Shown: positions 1 to 10,154, counted from the first letter of the stretch. The stretch: DNA of 64,000 nt from Daejeonella sp. (GCF_030684675.1 NZ_JAUXXZ010000081.1:62001-126000); one strand, 5' to 3'. Notes: generated by a model from the letters alone, not told the origin. Translations and numbers: made by a program.

Positions 1-747
1 TTTCAGGTCGAATTCATTTTCAAATTCAATATTAACTGATTCTGAATGTCCTCCCATAACCGGTATACGAACTGTAGTTGCGGTTACACGAATTGAATCA
101 TCACTCATTATTTTTTTTGTTTCGAGAATCATCTTCATCTCCTCTTTCGTATATCCGTTCTCCTGAAATACATCTATCTGGGGTATTACATTCAAATCGA
201 TTGGATAAGCGTAAGCCATCGGACCATCAATCCCTTTACGCTCATTCATCATCTGGTCAACAGCTTTTACCCCTGTTCCGGTAACTGACTGATAAGTTGA
301 AACTACAACGCGCTTGATTTTATATTTATCATGCAATGGTTTTAAAACTACCACCATTTGTATAGTAGAACAGTTAGGATTGGCAATAATTTTGTCCTGA
401 GCACTTAACTGATTTGCATTAACCTCTGGTACGATAAGTTTTTTTGAAGGATCCATCCGCCATGCTGATGAATTATCAATAACTGTTGTACCTGATTCTG
501 CAAAGCGTGGAGCATTTTCCAGAGAGGTACCGCCACCTGCAGAAAACAAGGCCACATCAGGCTTCATTGCTATAGCATCATCCATGGTCACAACAGTATA
601 CTTCTTTCCCTTAAATTCGATCTGTTTACCTGCGCTCTTTGCTGAAGCTACGGGGATCAACTCACTTACCGGGAAATTGCGCTCTGCTAAAACCTTTAAC
701 ATCACCGAACCTACCAGGCCGGTAGCGCCTACTACTGCGACTTTCAT
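1..747 (-). CDS. asd: Aspartate-semialdehyde dehydrogenase, C-terminus beyond the window
   Basis: Converts aspartyl phosphate to aspartate semialdehyde with NADPH, the branch point to lysine, threonine and methionine, in the cytoplasm. The minus strand reads from ATG at 747 through 249 codons with no stop before base 1, so about three quarters of a usual 330-residue protein is present. The N-terminus carries the NADP-binding motif VGATGLVGS, and the catalytic cysteine lies in NPNCST, followed by SVTGTG. A histidine in GGHSES near the visible end fits the family. It is divergent from the lamin-tail gene across a 228-bp gap. The assignment is secure; only the C-terminal part is unseen. Confidence 0.95.
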   Translation of the reverse strand, partial: MKVAVVGATGLVGSVMLKVLAERNFPVSELIPVASAKSAGKQIEFKGKKYTVVTMDDAIAMKPDVALFSAGGGTSLENAPRFAESGTTVIDNSSAWRMDPSKKLIVPEVNANQLSAQDKIIANPNCSTIQMVVVLKPLHDKYKIKRVVVSTYQSVTGTGVKAVDQMMNERKGIDGPMAYAYPIDLNVIPQIDVFQENGYTKEEMKMILETKKIMSDDSIRVTATTVRIPVMGGHSESVNIEFENEFDLK

Positions 748-975
748 TTTTTAATTTTTTTTAGTGTTAAACATATAATAATTAAGCAAATATGGGAAAT
801 TGTTTGGGTTTTTATCCGATTCCTGCCTGCACAGGTCAACTTTCACGTCAATTGTTACTATTATTCCCAAATCGACGGTAAATTACCGATAATAGCAGCC
901 CCTTATACCGGATACTCATTCTATTTTTTAAGAATCTCAACAGGACTTAACTTAATTCTGTTTCTACCTGTCGAA

Positions 976-3900
976 ATGAAAAATACACTGGTTCTCCTTC
1001 TTATTTTTTATTGCCATATCGGCTTTTGTCAGATAGTTGACGATTTCTCGGACGGCAATTTTAATGCAAACCCCGAATGGAATGGCAGCAATTCGGGTGG
1101 AGATTTCAAAATCATAAACAATCTTCTGAGGTCTGAATCAAATAAAGCATCCGGAAATTTCCACCTGAGCACAGCAAATTCACTTGCATTAAACTGCTAT
1201 TGGGAGTTCTGGATCAACTTGCAGTTCAGTACTTCGAGCTTAAACTATGCCGATATATATCTGATCTCCGATAAAGCTGATCTTCAGAGTGCGGTAATCA
1301 ATGGTTATTTCATAAGAATAGGTAATACTGAAGATGAAATCAGTTTATACAAAAGGTCAGGCTCTACGGGCAGCAGTATCCGTATTATTGATGGTATCAA
1401 TGGCTCGGTTGGCTCAAGCAACAATACAGTCAAAATTCGTGTCAGCCGGAACCATCTCGGTCTTTTTACTCTGGATAGGGAAGTAATTGGTACTAATTCA
1501 ATTATCGTCAATGAAGGTTCATTTGTTGACAACACCCATATTAACACCTCATCTTTTGGGATTTTTATACAGCAATCAACTGCCTCGTTTTTTCAGAAAC
1601 ATTTCTTTGATGATTTCAAGATTGGAATACTGAATACAGATAGCATAGCTCCGATACTAAATATGGTCACTGTTCTTGACTCAAGCACTTTGGAGGTCAG
1701 GTTCAGTGAAGCCATGGACAGCCTGAGTGTCAAAGACAAAACAAATTACAATATCAATAATTTTCCAGGCCATATAGTGCAAATAAATACAGAAGCCGAT
1801 CCACAGAAATATAGAATTCGGCTTTCAGAACCCTTGAATACGGAAAATTTTCTATTGACTGTACTGAACGTAAGTGATAGAAATGGGAATAGGATAAAAT
1901 CAGGCAACTCCTATTCATTTAACTACATAAAACCATATTATGGCAGTTTCCGGGATATTATAATTAATGAAATATTTCCCGATCCTTCACCACAAATCGA
2001 CCTTCCCTCAGTTGAATATGTAGAATTAATTAATTCAGGCGATAAAACAATCTCTTTAAACAACTGGAAATTTCTAGACCCTTCAAGTACAGCAATATTG
2101 GGGAATATCAGCATCGCACCCGGCTCCATTTTAATACTATGCGCAAAATCAGATACCTCTGAGTTTCAAAAATTCGGCAATGTTCTTGGAATTTCACCCT
2201 GGCCAGGTTTAAATAATAGCAATGATGTACTTAAACTGAAAAATGCGCAAAACACCTTAATCGATTCTCTGAGCTACTCTGATCTATGGTACCGCAGCTC
2301 CGTAAAAAAGCAGGGAGGATGGAGTCTGGAACGTATCGATCCCAAATCGCTTTGTCAGGGTCAGTTTAACTGGGCCGCTTCGGTAGATTCTGCCGGAGGA
2401 ACACCAGGGAAAAAGAATTCTGTTTATGTAATGAATTCCGACCTTATATCTCCAAAAGTAGATAGCATAAACAGATTGTCAGACACCACAATCACTGTCT
2501 ATTTCAACCGGCATCTTGATAAATCTACAGTCCTTAAGGAAAACTTTACTATGCTTCCAAATGCAGGCAGCATCAGGAATATTATTCCGGACACAGACTA
2601 TAAACAACTCAGGATTACTTTTTCTGAGAAATTTTCAGCGGGGAAAAACTATGTATTGAGCATATCCGGATTAAAGGACTGCAGTGGAAATTCGATTCAG
2701 AGTACCCCATCCCAATTGAGTTTTAGTTTGCCGCTAATAGCTCCGCCGCCACCAGAAAAACCTGATACAGCAGTAATTTTTATCACCGAGATCTTTGCTG
2801 ATCCCTCTCCGGAGGTCGGATTACCCTTGGTAGAATTCGTTGAGATTCACAACCCGGGTAAGGATACCCTTATTCTTGAAGGGTGGAGTCTGAATGACAC
2901 TCAAACCAAAGGCAGCATAAAGAAGAGTCTGCTAGCACCGGGTGAATTCCTGATTCTTTGTCCTGCCGCAGATACAAGCCAATACAAAGCTTACGGTAAA
3001 ACTGCGGGAATATCCCCCTGGCCTTCGCTGGGGAATAGTTCCGATCGTCTGGTTCTGAAGAGTTTCAAAAACCGAGCTGTTGATTCCATTTCCTATTCAG
3101 ACACCTGGTATGATGATACAAAAAAGAAGCAAGGAGGCTGGAGCCTGGAGCGAACTGATGTTTTTTCGAAGTGCCCGGGTATTTTAAACTGGAGCGCGTC
3201 AATTGATACTTTGGGTGGAACACCAGGGAAGCAAAACTCGGTCAATATCCGGAATTATGACTCGATACCCTTTAAATCGGATAGTATGATCGTTAAAACT
3301 GACACCACTTTATTACTTTATTTGAATAAATCCAGCAATATCAGTTCTATACGAATTGAGAATTTTACTCTGATACCTGCATCTGGTCTAATCAAAAATA
3401 TTACTGAAGATTCAAAGATCCGGCAGCTAAAAATCACATTCAGTGAAAAATTTCTTGCGGGAAAAACATATGAGCTGGCCATATCCGGAGTAAAAGACTG
3501 CAGTGGGAATTCAATTCAAAGTACACCCTCTCCATTGAGTTTTTCTTTGCCGGCAGCAGCACCTCCACCTGCAGAAAAACCTGATTCTGCATTAATTTAT
3601 ATCACTGAAATCTTCGCTGATCCATCACCTGAGGTCGGGCTACCGCTTGTTGAATTTGTTGAAATTCTTAATCCCGGCAAGGATAGCATTAATCTTGAAG
3701 GATGGAGTTTAAATGACACCCAAACCAAAGGCAGCATAAAAAAAATTCTGATTGCACCGGGAGAATTCCTGATTCTTTGCCCGGCTGCAGATACCACTCA
3801 GTACAAAGTTTTCGGTAAAACTGCAGGAATATCAGTATGGCCATTATTGGGAAACAGTTCTGACCGTGTGGTTCTGAAAAGTTTCAAAAACCGAACTGTT

Positions 3901-6852
3901 GATTCCATTGCCTATTCAGACACCTGGTATGATGATGCAAAAAAGAAGCAGGGAGGCTGGAGCATGGAGCGAATTGATGTTTTTTCGAAGTGTTCGGGTA
4001 TTCTAAACTGGACGGCATCAACAGATACTTTGGGTGGAACACCAGGGAAGCAAAACTCGGTAAATATTCGGAATTATGACTCGATACCATTTAAAGCAGA
4101 TAGTTTGACCGTAAAATCTGATACTACCTTATCACTATTTTTTAATAAATCTGCTAACATAACTTCAATTCGGCTTGAGAATTTCGTGCTATCACCGTCA
4201 GCTGGCCAGATCAAAAATATCACTAAAGATTCAAAGAGCCGGCAACTAAAAATTACCTTTAATGAGAAATTTCTCGCAGGAAAAACCTATAATCTGAGTA
4301 TTTCAGGAATAAAGGACTGCAGTGAAAATTCTATTCAAAGTACATCCTCTCACTTGAGTTTTACTTTGCCGGCAGCAGCACCTCCACCTGTAGAAAAACC
4401 TGACACAGCATTAATTCATATTACCGAAATCTTCGCTGACCCTTCTCCAGAGATTAGATTACCCCTGGTAGAGTTTGTTGAAATTTATAATCCCGGCAAG
4501 GATACCCTTAATCTTGAAGGATGGAGTCTGAATGATACTCAAACCAAAGGAAGCCTAAAAAGAAGCCAGCTATCACCGGGAGAATTCCTGATTCTTTGCC
4601 CGGCTGCAGATACCATTCAGTACAAAGTGTATGGTAAAACTGCAGGAATATCACCCTGGCCTTCGCTGGGAAATAGTTCCGACCATCTGGTTTTGAAAAG
4701 TCATAAAAACCGAGTTGTTGATTCGGTTTCCTACTCAGATAAATGGTATAAAGATGCTCTAAAAAAATCTGGCGGATGGTCGCTGGAAAAAATTGATCTG
4801 AATCCAATCTCATGTCCCAATTTTTACAACTGGGCAGCATCAACAGACCATTCCGGTGGTACACCCGGCAGAAAAAACAGCCAGGGAGACACATTAAGCA
4901 GAGATGTAGAGTTAAAAATCGAGTCTGTCAACATCCTTGCAGATAGCACGCTTAGTATTCTATTTAACCAGATTCCTGATACAAGTTTTTTAAAAGCCAA
5001 CAATTTTAATATCCCTAAGGAAATTGGAAGATCAAAAAATTTAGCTATCCTACCCGATTACACTGGAGTAAGACTGAACTTCAGTAAAAAATTCAATGAA
5101 GGAATAGAATACACACTTTTCGCTGATTCACTCTATTCTTGTTCCGGGAAATTAAGTTCAGTAATGCAAAGTCAAATTTCTTTCAGTATCCCATCTATAC
5201 CCGAAATTGATTATCCCTTGATAATAAATGAAATTCTTGCCGACCCAAGCCCCAGCCGGGGTTTACCAGAAGCAGAATTTGTGGAACTTTTTAATCCAAC
5301 ATCAAGCTCTGTAAATATCACTGGTTTAAACTTTGGTGACCAAGGCAGAAATTACTCCTTTACCAAAGGTGAAATTGCAGCACAATCCTACCTCATATTA
5401 TGTGCTGAAAAGGACACCTCACTTTTCCTCTCTTATGGAAAAGTTATTGGTCTACCGGTGTGGCCCGACCTGAATAATGAAACAGATATTTTAATTCTAA
5501 AAAATAACAAGGGCAAAGAAATACATAAGCTTAGGTATGACTCCAATTGGTACCGGGATTCTGAGAAAAGAAAAGGCGGATATACCCTTGAGCTTATTGA
5601 TCCTGAATCAATCTGCCTTAGTTTTCAGAACTGGACAGCCAGCAGGGACAGCTCCGGAGGAACTCCCGGAAAGAAAAATTCAGTGTATCAGTCTGATTAC
5701 AAGCCTGAACCTGTGAAGTTGAAATTGGTAGAAATTTTAGACAGTATGAGAATTGTCCTAACCTTTAACAAAGCAGCAGACAGTGTTAAAGCGAGCATAA
5801 ACAGTAATTATTTTCTGAATAATGGAGCAGGAAACCCTATCCATTCCCAAATAAGCGGACCGGATTTTAACCCGGTTATATTAACTTTCAGTGAGCCACT
5901 GAGTAAAGGATACACCTATCGAATAACAGTAAGCAATGTCAGTGATTGCAAGAACACAATAATTCCGGCAGAATTCAATTCTCTGGAATTTACCATTAGC
6001 AGAAATATTGGCAAGAATGATATTCTGATTACCGAAATACTTTTTAATCCAAGAGTGGGGGGATCAGATTTTGTAGAAATCTTAAACAACAGTGATTATC
6101 CACTTGATTTGAAAGATCTTTCAATAGCCAGAATGATCAAAGACAGCATAAATTCAATTCAGCAACTGAGCAAAAAGCAAGTATTCATTGAACCAGGAAA
6201 CTATATCGCACTTACACCAGATCCCGGCAATATTAAAAAGGAATATTTCTTAAAAGATACTGCGTCCATAATTAAAATCGATCCCTTCCCGATATTTAAT
6301 GATGATGCCGGCACTGCTATTCTGATCAGTAAAGGACAAAAAATAGATCAACTGAGCTATTCTGAAAAAATGCATTTTCAACTTCTTAAGACTAAAGAAG
6401 GTGTAAGTTTGGAACGCAGTAAACTGAACAGACCTAATACTGATCCCGGGAATCTAAGATCGGCAACTTCAGCGTCTGGCTTTGCCACTCCGGGCTACAA
6501 GAATTCCCAGCATTCAGATGATCCTGTATTTCAGGAAAATTTCAAACTTGCTTCAAAAACATTTTCTCCAGATAATGATGGCTATGAAGATCTTCTGGAA
6601 ATGAATTATAAATTTCCTGGCCCCGGAAAGATTGCAAATGTATCTATATTTAATGTCCATGGAGTTTTAATAAAGAAACTTCTTAAGAACTTCATATTAA
6701 ACAATGAAGGTTCATTTATTTGGGATGGATATAACGAACATGGCCAACCCGCTCCGGGTGGCATTTACCTTTTGAAGGCAGAATTCTTTGATACTGATGG
6801 GCATATCAGAAAATTTAGTAAGCCCTTTGTGCTGGCTGTTAAATTTAAATAA
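976..6852 (+). CDS. Giant secreted lamin-tail domain repeat protein with FlgD-like C-terminus
   Basis: A 1958-residue exported protein of unknown specific role, probably at the cell surface. Residues 1-19 form a signal peptide ending FCQ. Residues 20-225 resemble a lectin/LamG-like sandwich. An SbsA-type Ig-like segment (APILNMVTVLDSSTLEVRF) follows. Six lamin-tail-like domains then begin near residues 328, 603, 876, 1149, 1417 and 1683, each opening with an ITEIFADPSP-like strand and VEFVEI. The first five carry GGTPGKKNS-like ends and alternate with Ig-like segments containing ISGLKDCSGN. The last 90 residues (FSPDNDG, WDGYNEHG, GGIYLLKAEFF) look like a FlgD-type Ig or gliding/type-9-secretion tail. 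The domain calls are from motif recognition. The partner or ligand is unknown; a structural adhesin or envelope protein is an inference. Confidence 0.8.
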   Translation: MKNTLVLLLIFYCHIGFCQIVDDFSDGNFNANPEWNGSNSGGDFKIINNLLRSESNKASGNFHLSTANSLALNCYWEFWINLQFSTSSLNYADIYLISDKADLQSAVINGYFIRIGNTEDEISLYKRSGSTGSSIRIIDGINGSVGSSNNTVKIRVSRNHLGLFTLDREVIGTNSIIVNEGSFVDNTHINTSSFGIFIQQSTASFFQKHFFDDFKIGILNTDSIAPILNMVTVLDSSTLEVRFSEAMDSLSVKDKTNYNINNFPGHIVQINTEADPQKYRIRLSEPLNTENFLLTVLNVSDRNGNRIKSGNSYSFNYIKPYYGSFRDIIINEIFPDPSPQIDLPSVEYVELINSGDKTISLNNWKFLDPSSTAILGNISIAPGSILILCAKSDTSEFQKFGNVLGISPWPGLNNSNDVLKLKNAQNTLIDSLSYSDLWYRSSVKKQGGWSLERIDPKSLCQGQFNWAASVDSAGGTPGKKNSVYVMNSDLISPKVDSINRLSDTTITVYFNRHLDKSTVLKENFTMLPNAGSIRNIIPDTDYKQLRITFSEKFSAGKNYVLSISGLKDCSGNSIQSTPSQLSFSLPLIAPPPPEKPDTAVIFITEIFADPSPEVGLPLVEFVEIHNPGKDTLILEGWSLNDTQTKGSIKKSLLAPGEFLILCPAADTSQYKAYGKTAGISPWPSLGNSSDRLVLKSFKNRAVDSISYSDTWYDDTKKKQGGWSLERTDVFSKCPGILNWSASIDTLGGTPGKQNSVNIRNYDSIPFKSDSMIVKTDTTLLLYLNKSSNISSIRIENFTLIPASGLIKNITEDSKIRQLKITFSEKFLAGKTYELAISGVKDCSGNSIQSTPSPLSFSLPAAAPPPAEKPDSALIYITEIFADPSPEVGLPLVEFVEILNPGKDSINLEGWSLNDTQTKGSIKKILIAPGEFLILCPAADTTQYKVFGKTAGISVWPLLGNSSDRVVLKSFKNRTVDSIAYSDTWYDDAKKKQGGWSMERIDVFSKCSGILNWTASTDTLGGTPGKQNSVNIRNYDSIPFKADSLTVKSDTTLSLFFNKSANITSIRLENFVLSPSAGQIKNITKDSKSRQLKITFNEKFLAGKTYNLSISGIKDCSENSIQSTSSHLSFTLPAAAPPPVEKPDTALIHITEIFADPSPEIRLPLVEFVEIYNPGKDTLNLEGWSLNDTQTKGSLKRSQLSPGEFLILCPAADTIQYKVYGKTAGISPWPSLGNSSDHLVLKSHKNRVVDSVSYSDKWYKDALKKSGGWSLEKIDLNPISCPNFYNWAASTDHSGGTPGRKNSQGDTLSRDVELKIESVNILADSTLSILFNQIPDTSFLKANNFNIPKEIGRSKNLAILPDYTGVRLNFSKKFNEGIEYTLFADSLYSCSGKLSSVMQSQISFSIPSIPEIDYPLIINEILADPSPSRGLPEAEFVELFNPTSSSVNITGLNFGDQGRNYSFTKGEIAAQSYLILCAEKDTSLFLSYGKVIGLPVWPDLNNETDILILKNNKGKEIHKLRYDSNWYRDSEKRKGGYTLELIDPESICLSFQNWTASRDSSGGTPGKKNSVYQSDYKPEPVKLKLVEILDSMRIVLTFNKAADSVKASINSNYFLNNGAGNPIHSQISGPDFNPVILTFSEPLSKGYTYRITVSNVSDCKNTIIPAEFNSLEFTISRNIGKNDILITEILFNPRVGGSDFVEILNNSDYPLDLKDLSIARMIKDSINSIQQLSKKQVFIEPGNYIALTPDPGNIKKEYFLKDTASIIKIDPFPIFNDDAGTAILISKGQKIDQLSYSEKMHFQLLKTKEGVSLERSKLNRPNTDPGNLRSATSASGFATPGYKNSQHSDDPVFQENFKLASKTFSPDNDGYEDLLEMNYKFPGPGKIANVSIFNVHGVLIKKLLKNFILNNEGSFIWDGYNEHGQPAPGGIYLLKAEFFDTDGHIRKFSKPFVLAVKFK
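1972..5232 (+). repeat. Four tandem lamin-tail plus Ig coding units, 819-bp period
   Basis: The equivalent codons of successive units start at 1972, 2791, 3610 and 4429, exactly 819 bp (273 codons) apart. The next unit starts at 5233 after 804 bp. The units starting at 2791, 3610 and 4429 are the most alike and keep long near-identical stretches at DNA level, for example the block encoding SLNDTQTKGS. The 1972 and 5233 units are much more diverged. Confidence 0.9.
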
Positions 6853-6895
6853 ATCATGATTCGGATTTTTAATGACTAAAACAAGGCAGTTTTTC

Positions 6896-6903
6896 TAACT
6901 TTG
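6896..6903 (+). promoter_or_regulatory. Bacteroidota -7 element upstream of threonine dehydrogenase
   Basis: TAACTTTG matches the Bacteroidota sigma-A -7 consensus TAnnTTTG and lies 16 bases before the ATG at 6920. The -33 TTTG element is not clear. Confidence 0.5.
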
Positions 6904-6919
6904 AGGAAAACCAATTATT

Positions 6920-7864
6920 ATGTTAGAAAAAATTGTGGTTATTGGCTCTAACGGGCAGATAGGTACAGAATTAGTCACCGAATTAAGAAAGAACTATGGC
7001 GATGGGAATGTCATAGCCTGCGATATTCGCCGGCCTGATTACGATATTAAAAATGCAGGCCCATTCGAGTTTGTCAATGTACTTGAAAAGGATATTCTGA
7101 AGCAATTATTTCAGAAATATAAGCCCACGCAGGTATACTTGCTCGCAGCACTTTTATCTGCAACAGGCGAGCAAAATCCCAAATTAGCCTGGAATTTGAA
7201 TATGAATGGCTTATTGAATGTACTTGATCTTGCCCTTGAATACAAAACAGCCCGTATCTACTGGCCAAGTTCTATCGCCGTTTTCGGCCCGAATTCACCC
7301 AAAGATCAAACCCCACAATACTGTGTGATGGATCCCAATACCGTTTATGGTATTAGTAAACTTGCCGGTGAACGCTGGTGTGAATATTATTTTCATCGCT
7401 ATGGACTGGATATCAGAAGTATAAGATATCCGGGATTGATTAGCTGGAAAGCAGCACCAGGTGGTGGAACAACAGACTATGCCATTCATATTTTCCATGA
7501 TGCACTCAGGAAAAGCAGTTACAAAAGTTTCCTTTCTGCTGAAACTGAATTACCCATGATGTATATGGATGATGCCATTCGCGGAACCATTGAGTTGATG
7601 GATGCACCGGCAGAAAAAATCAATATCAGATCTTCCTATAACTTCACAGGCATGAGCTTCACACCGGAAACACTAGCACAAGAAATAAAAAAACATATTC
7701 CTGATTTCAAATTAGACTATACAGAATATGATCAGCGTCAGGCAATTGCTGACAGCTGGCCAAGGTCTATAAATGACAGCAGTGCAAGTAATGACTGGGG
7801 CTGGAAACCCGAATTTGACCTCTCTAAAATGACAGAGTCTATGCTTAAGAATTTAAAGAGATAA
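6920..7864 (+). CDS. L-threonine 3-dehydrogenase, SDR/epimerase-like type
   Basis: Oxidises L-threonine to 2-amino-3-ketobutyrate with NAD in the cytoplasm, the first step of threonine breakdown to glycine. The 314-residue protein is an extended SDR fold: the NAD motif GSNGQIG is at residues 9-15, the catalytic serines lie in WPSSIAVFG, and the YGISK segment gives the YxxxK pair. The family is the UDP-galactose-epimerase-like threonine dehydrogenase, not the zinc medium-chain type. The partner enzyme Kbl is in the same window at 13807, which supports the role. A generic NAD-dependent epimerase remains the alternative call. Confidence 0.82.
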   Translation: MLEKIVVIGSNGQIGTELVTELRKNYGDGNVIACDIRRPDYDIKNAGPFEFVNVLEKDILKQLFQKYKPTQVYLLAALLSATGEQNPKLAWNLNMNGLLNVLDLALEYKTARIYWPSSIAVFGPNSPKDQTPQYCVMDPNTVYGISKLAGERWCEYYFHRYGLDIRSIRYPGLISWKAAPGGGTTDYAIHIFHDALRKSSYKSFLSAETELPMMYMDDAIRGTIELMDAPAEKINIRSSYNFTGMSFTPETLAQEIKKHIPDFKLDYTEYDQRQAIADSWPRSINDSSASNDWGWKPEFDLSKMTESMLKNLKR

Positions 7865-8008
7865 GCAACAAGCTACCCCGAGAAATTAGGGTTTGTGATT
7901 TGGCAAAAATAAAAAATCGTCGAAGAGACCTGAAATTTTACCAGGACCTGTATTTTAGCGGCGAAATTGATGAATTTTAAAAAACGATAGACACAAACAA
8001 TACATAAA

Positions 8009-8734
8009 ATGGGAAGAGCATTCGAGTTCCGTAAAGAGAGAAAGTTCAAACGCTGGGCGAAAATGGCCGTACAATTTACCCGACTGGGTAAAGAGATTGT
8101 TATGGCCGTGAAAGACGGAGGGTCAAATCCCGATGCAAATTCACGCCTTCGTACCGCAATGCAAAATGCAAAAGCCGTGAATATGCCAAAGCATACGGTT
8201 GAAGCAGCAATCAAAAGAGCCAGCAACAAAGATGAAAGCAATTATGAGGAAATCGTTTATGAAGGTTATGCTCCACATGGTGTCGCTGTATTGATTGAAA
8301 CCGCAACGGATAATACCAACAGAACTGTAGCTAATGTTCGTAGTTATTTTAATAAAACCAATGGCACCCTTGGTAAGACGGGTTCACTGGATTTTATTTT
8401 CACCCGTAAATCAGTTTTCAGATTTGATCCCGGAGAAATGGAATTGGATGAACTGGAATTTGAGCTGATCGATGCTGGTCTTGAGGATCTTTATGTAGAA
8501 GTTGATGAATCAGGGAAAGACATCGGGGTAATTCATACTTCATTTGAAGATTTCGGAAAAATGCAGAAAGCACTTGAAGAGAAGAATATTCCGGTAATCA
8601 GTGCCAAACTTGAGCGTATAGCCGAATCAACAAGCGAGGTAACTGAAGAACAAGCCGCAGATGTTTTTAAATTGATCGATAAGCTGGAAGAGGACGATGA
8701 TGTTCAGGCGGTTTATCACAATATGGCGGAATAA
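8009..8734 (+). CDS. YebC/PmpR-TACO1 family protein
   Basis: A 241-residue member of the YebC family, associated with transcription regulation and, in some members, with translation of proline-rich stretches. It begins MGRAFEFRKERKFKRW, with the family pattern GGSNPDANSRLRTAMQNAK and later YEGYAPHGVAVLIE and NKTNGTLGKTGSLDF. The length is typical and no domain is missing. It precedes the YxPRFK-repeat gene by 19 bases on the same strand, so the two are probably cotranscribed. The family is certain; which of the proposed roles applies here cannot be told. Confidence 0.92.
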   Translation: MGRAFEFRKERKFKRWAKMAVQFTRLGKEIVMAVKDGGSNPDANSRLRTAMQNAKAVNMPKHTVEAAIKRASNKDESNYEEIVYEGYAPHGVAVLIETATDNTNRTVANVRSYFNKTNGTLGKTGSLDFIFTRKSVFRFDPGEMELDELEFELIDAGLEDLYVEVDESGKDIGVIHTSFEDFGKMQKALEEKNIPVISAKLERIAESTSEVTEEQAADVFKLIDKLEEDDDVQAVYHNMAE

Positions 8735-8753
8735 ATACCCTTAAAATGCTGAA

Positions 8754-9353
8754 ATGACCTTTGAAGAATTTTTAATCAAGAAAAAAATTGATGCTGTTCA
8801 GCTTAAGGCAAAAGAGCAGATATTTTTTTCCGAATTCGAGAGCCATTTTCTTCAGATGGGCGAAAAAAGCTTTGATCATAGCAAGAAATTCTGGTTTAAT
8901 AAATTACGCAGAGCCTATCACTTAAAAGAAGAACCAAAGCCTGTTAAAGAAGAAGCCAAAATCGCAGAAATTCCTGCTTCTGCACAAGATAAACCAGGAA
9001 CTGAGGCAATAAATCAGGAAAAGCCGGCTTATGTACCCCGTTTTAAAGCTGCAACAGCGCAAAAAGCAGACCTTCCCACTCAATCTGATCCGCCTCCTGC
9101 CTACGTACCGAGATTTAAAGCTGCCATTAAAATGCCGGAGAAGGTAGAAGATACCGGCCTGAATAAAGAGGAATCAGAGGAAAAAGCAAAACCGATATAC
9201 GAACCAAGGTTTAAGGCACAAATTCCGGTACCTGAGGAAAAACAGCCGGAAATTACACCCGAATCAATTCCTCAATCAAATGAACAAGCGAAGCAGGCCT
9301 ACAAACCAAGGTTCAAACCTGGCCTGACAAAAAAGAATCCGGAGACCGAATAA
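8754..9353 (+). CDS. Uncharacterised protein with YxPRFK repeats
   Basis: A 199-residue cytoplasmic protein of unknown function. Residues 1-65 form a compact, charged, probably helical domain (TFEEFLIKKKIDAVQLKAKE). The rest is low-complexity, rich in Glu, Lys, Pro and Ala, and carries four copies of a short motif: AYVPRFKA, AYVPRFKA, IYEPRFKA and AYKPRFKP. The motif spacing is irregular. There is no signal peptide or membrane segment. It lies 19 bases after the YebC gene and ends one base before the convergent hydrolase. I do not recognise the family. The repeats look like linear binding motifs on a disordered tail, which is inference. Confidence 0.75.
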   Translation: MTFEEFLIKKKIDAVQLKAKEQIFFSEFESHFLQMGEKSFDHSKKFWFNKLRRAYHLKEEPKPVKEEAKIAEIPASAQDKPGTEAINQEKPAYVPRFKAATAQKADLPTQSDPPPAYVPRFKAAIKMPEKVEDTGLNKEESEEKAKPIYEPRFKAQIPVPEEKQPEITPESIPQSNEQAKQAYKPRFKPGLTKKNPETE

Positions 9354-10139
9354 TTACCTTTTGTGTGAGAATATCCAGGATAAGAATTCAGGTTCTGTGA
9401 AAGCCGGATCCCAGCTATTATGACCGGCTTCAGGATAAACTGTAAATTTTGCCGGGCGATTAAGACTTTTTAACTCATTAACCACAGCTTCTGATTTTGA
9501 AAGTGGAACTGTTGTATCTTTTCCTCCATGAAATATCCACAGTGGAACATTCCTGTACTTTTTTACATTCTCGACGTGATCGCCTCCGCAGATTGCAAAC
9601 GCAGCCGCAAAAGCCTTAGGTTTGCGTCTCAACATCTCGAATGTACCCATACCTCCCATTGAAAGACCTCCCACATAAAAACGGGCATTATCTGTATACT
9701 TCTGCGATTTTAAATAAGATTGAAGGCCCAGTAAAAGTTGCATTGCTTTACCGGGTTCCCCACCTTTCTGAAAGCCGAAACGATCTCCAGATTTTCCATC
9801 CCCGAACTTTACATTTGCCCAGAAATCATTTTTTGGACATTGCGGAAAAACGACGATTGCGGGAAAATCTCTCCTGATATCCGATCTTAAGAAAAGCTTG
9901 CTTCCATGCATCAGCTGTGCCTCATTGTCATTACCCCGTTCACCGGCACCATGCAGAAACATAAGAACCGGATATTTCTTTGCTGGATCAAAATTTTCAG
10001 GAAGCAGCATCCTATACAAAAGCGTATCATTACCGGCAATAAAAATCTCTTTAGAAAACATCGACTTATCCTGTGCAGCAGAATACTGCAGCATGAATAA
10101 TGATAAAATTGCCAGGGAAAGGAGCTTTTTCATGAACAT
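9354..10139 (-). CDS. Secreted alpha/beta hydrolase, predicted esterase or peptidase
   Basis: A 261-residue exported hydrolase. The signal peptide ends SAAQ near residue 22. The alpha/beta-hydrolase features are visible in order: the oxyanion segment FLHGAGERG, the nucleophile elbow GGLSMGGMG, an acid region at HGGKDTTVP and the catalytic histidine in EAGHNSWD. This arrangement fits the secreted predicted-peptidase/dienelactone-hydrolase-like group. It sits 15 bases downstream of trhO on the same strand and may be read through from it. The substrate is unknown; carboxylesterase is as likely as peptidase. Confidence 0.82.
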   Translation of the reverse strand: MFMKKLLSLAILSLFMLQYSAAQDKSMFSKEIFIAGNDTLLYRMLLPENFDPAKKYPVLMFLHGAGERGNDNEAQLMHGSKLFLRSDIRRDFPAIVVFPQCPKNDFWANVKFGDGKSGDRFGFQKGGEPGKAMQLLLGLQSYLKSQKYTDNARFYVGGLSMGGMGTFEMLRRKPKAFAAAFAICGGDHVENVKKYRNVPLWIFHGGKDTTVPLSKSEAVVNELKSLNRPAKFTVYPEAGHNSWDPAFTEPEFLSWIFSHKR

Positions 10140-10154
10140 ATTTTATTTAAATTA

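Noticed and set aside
4508-4894. 128-residue minus-strand frame inside the lamin-tail gene
   Set aside because: It is a shadow of the repeated coding units and has no independent features.
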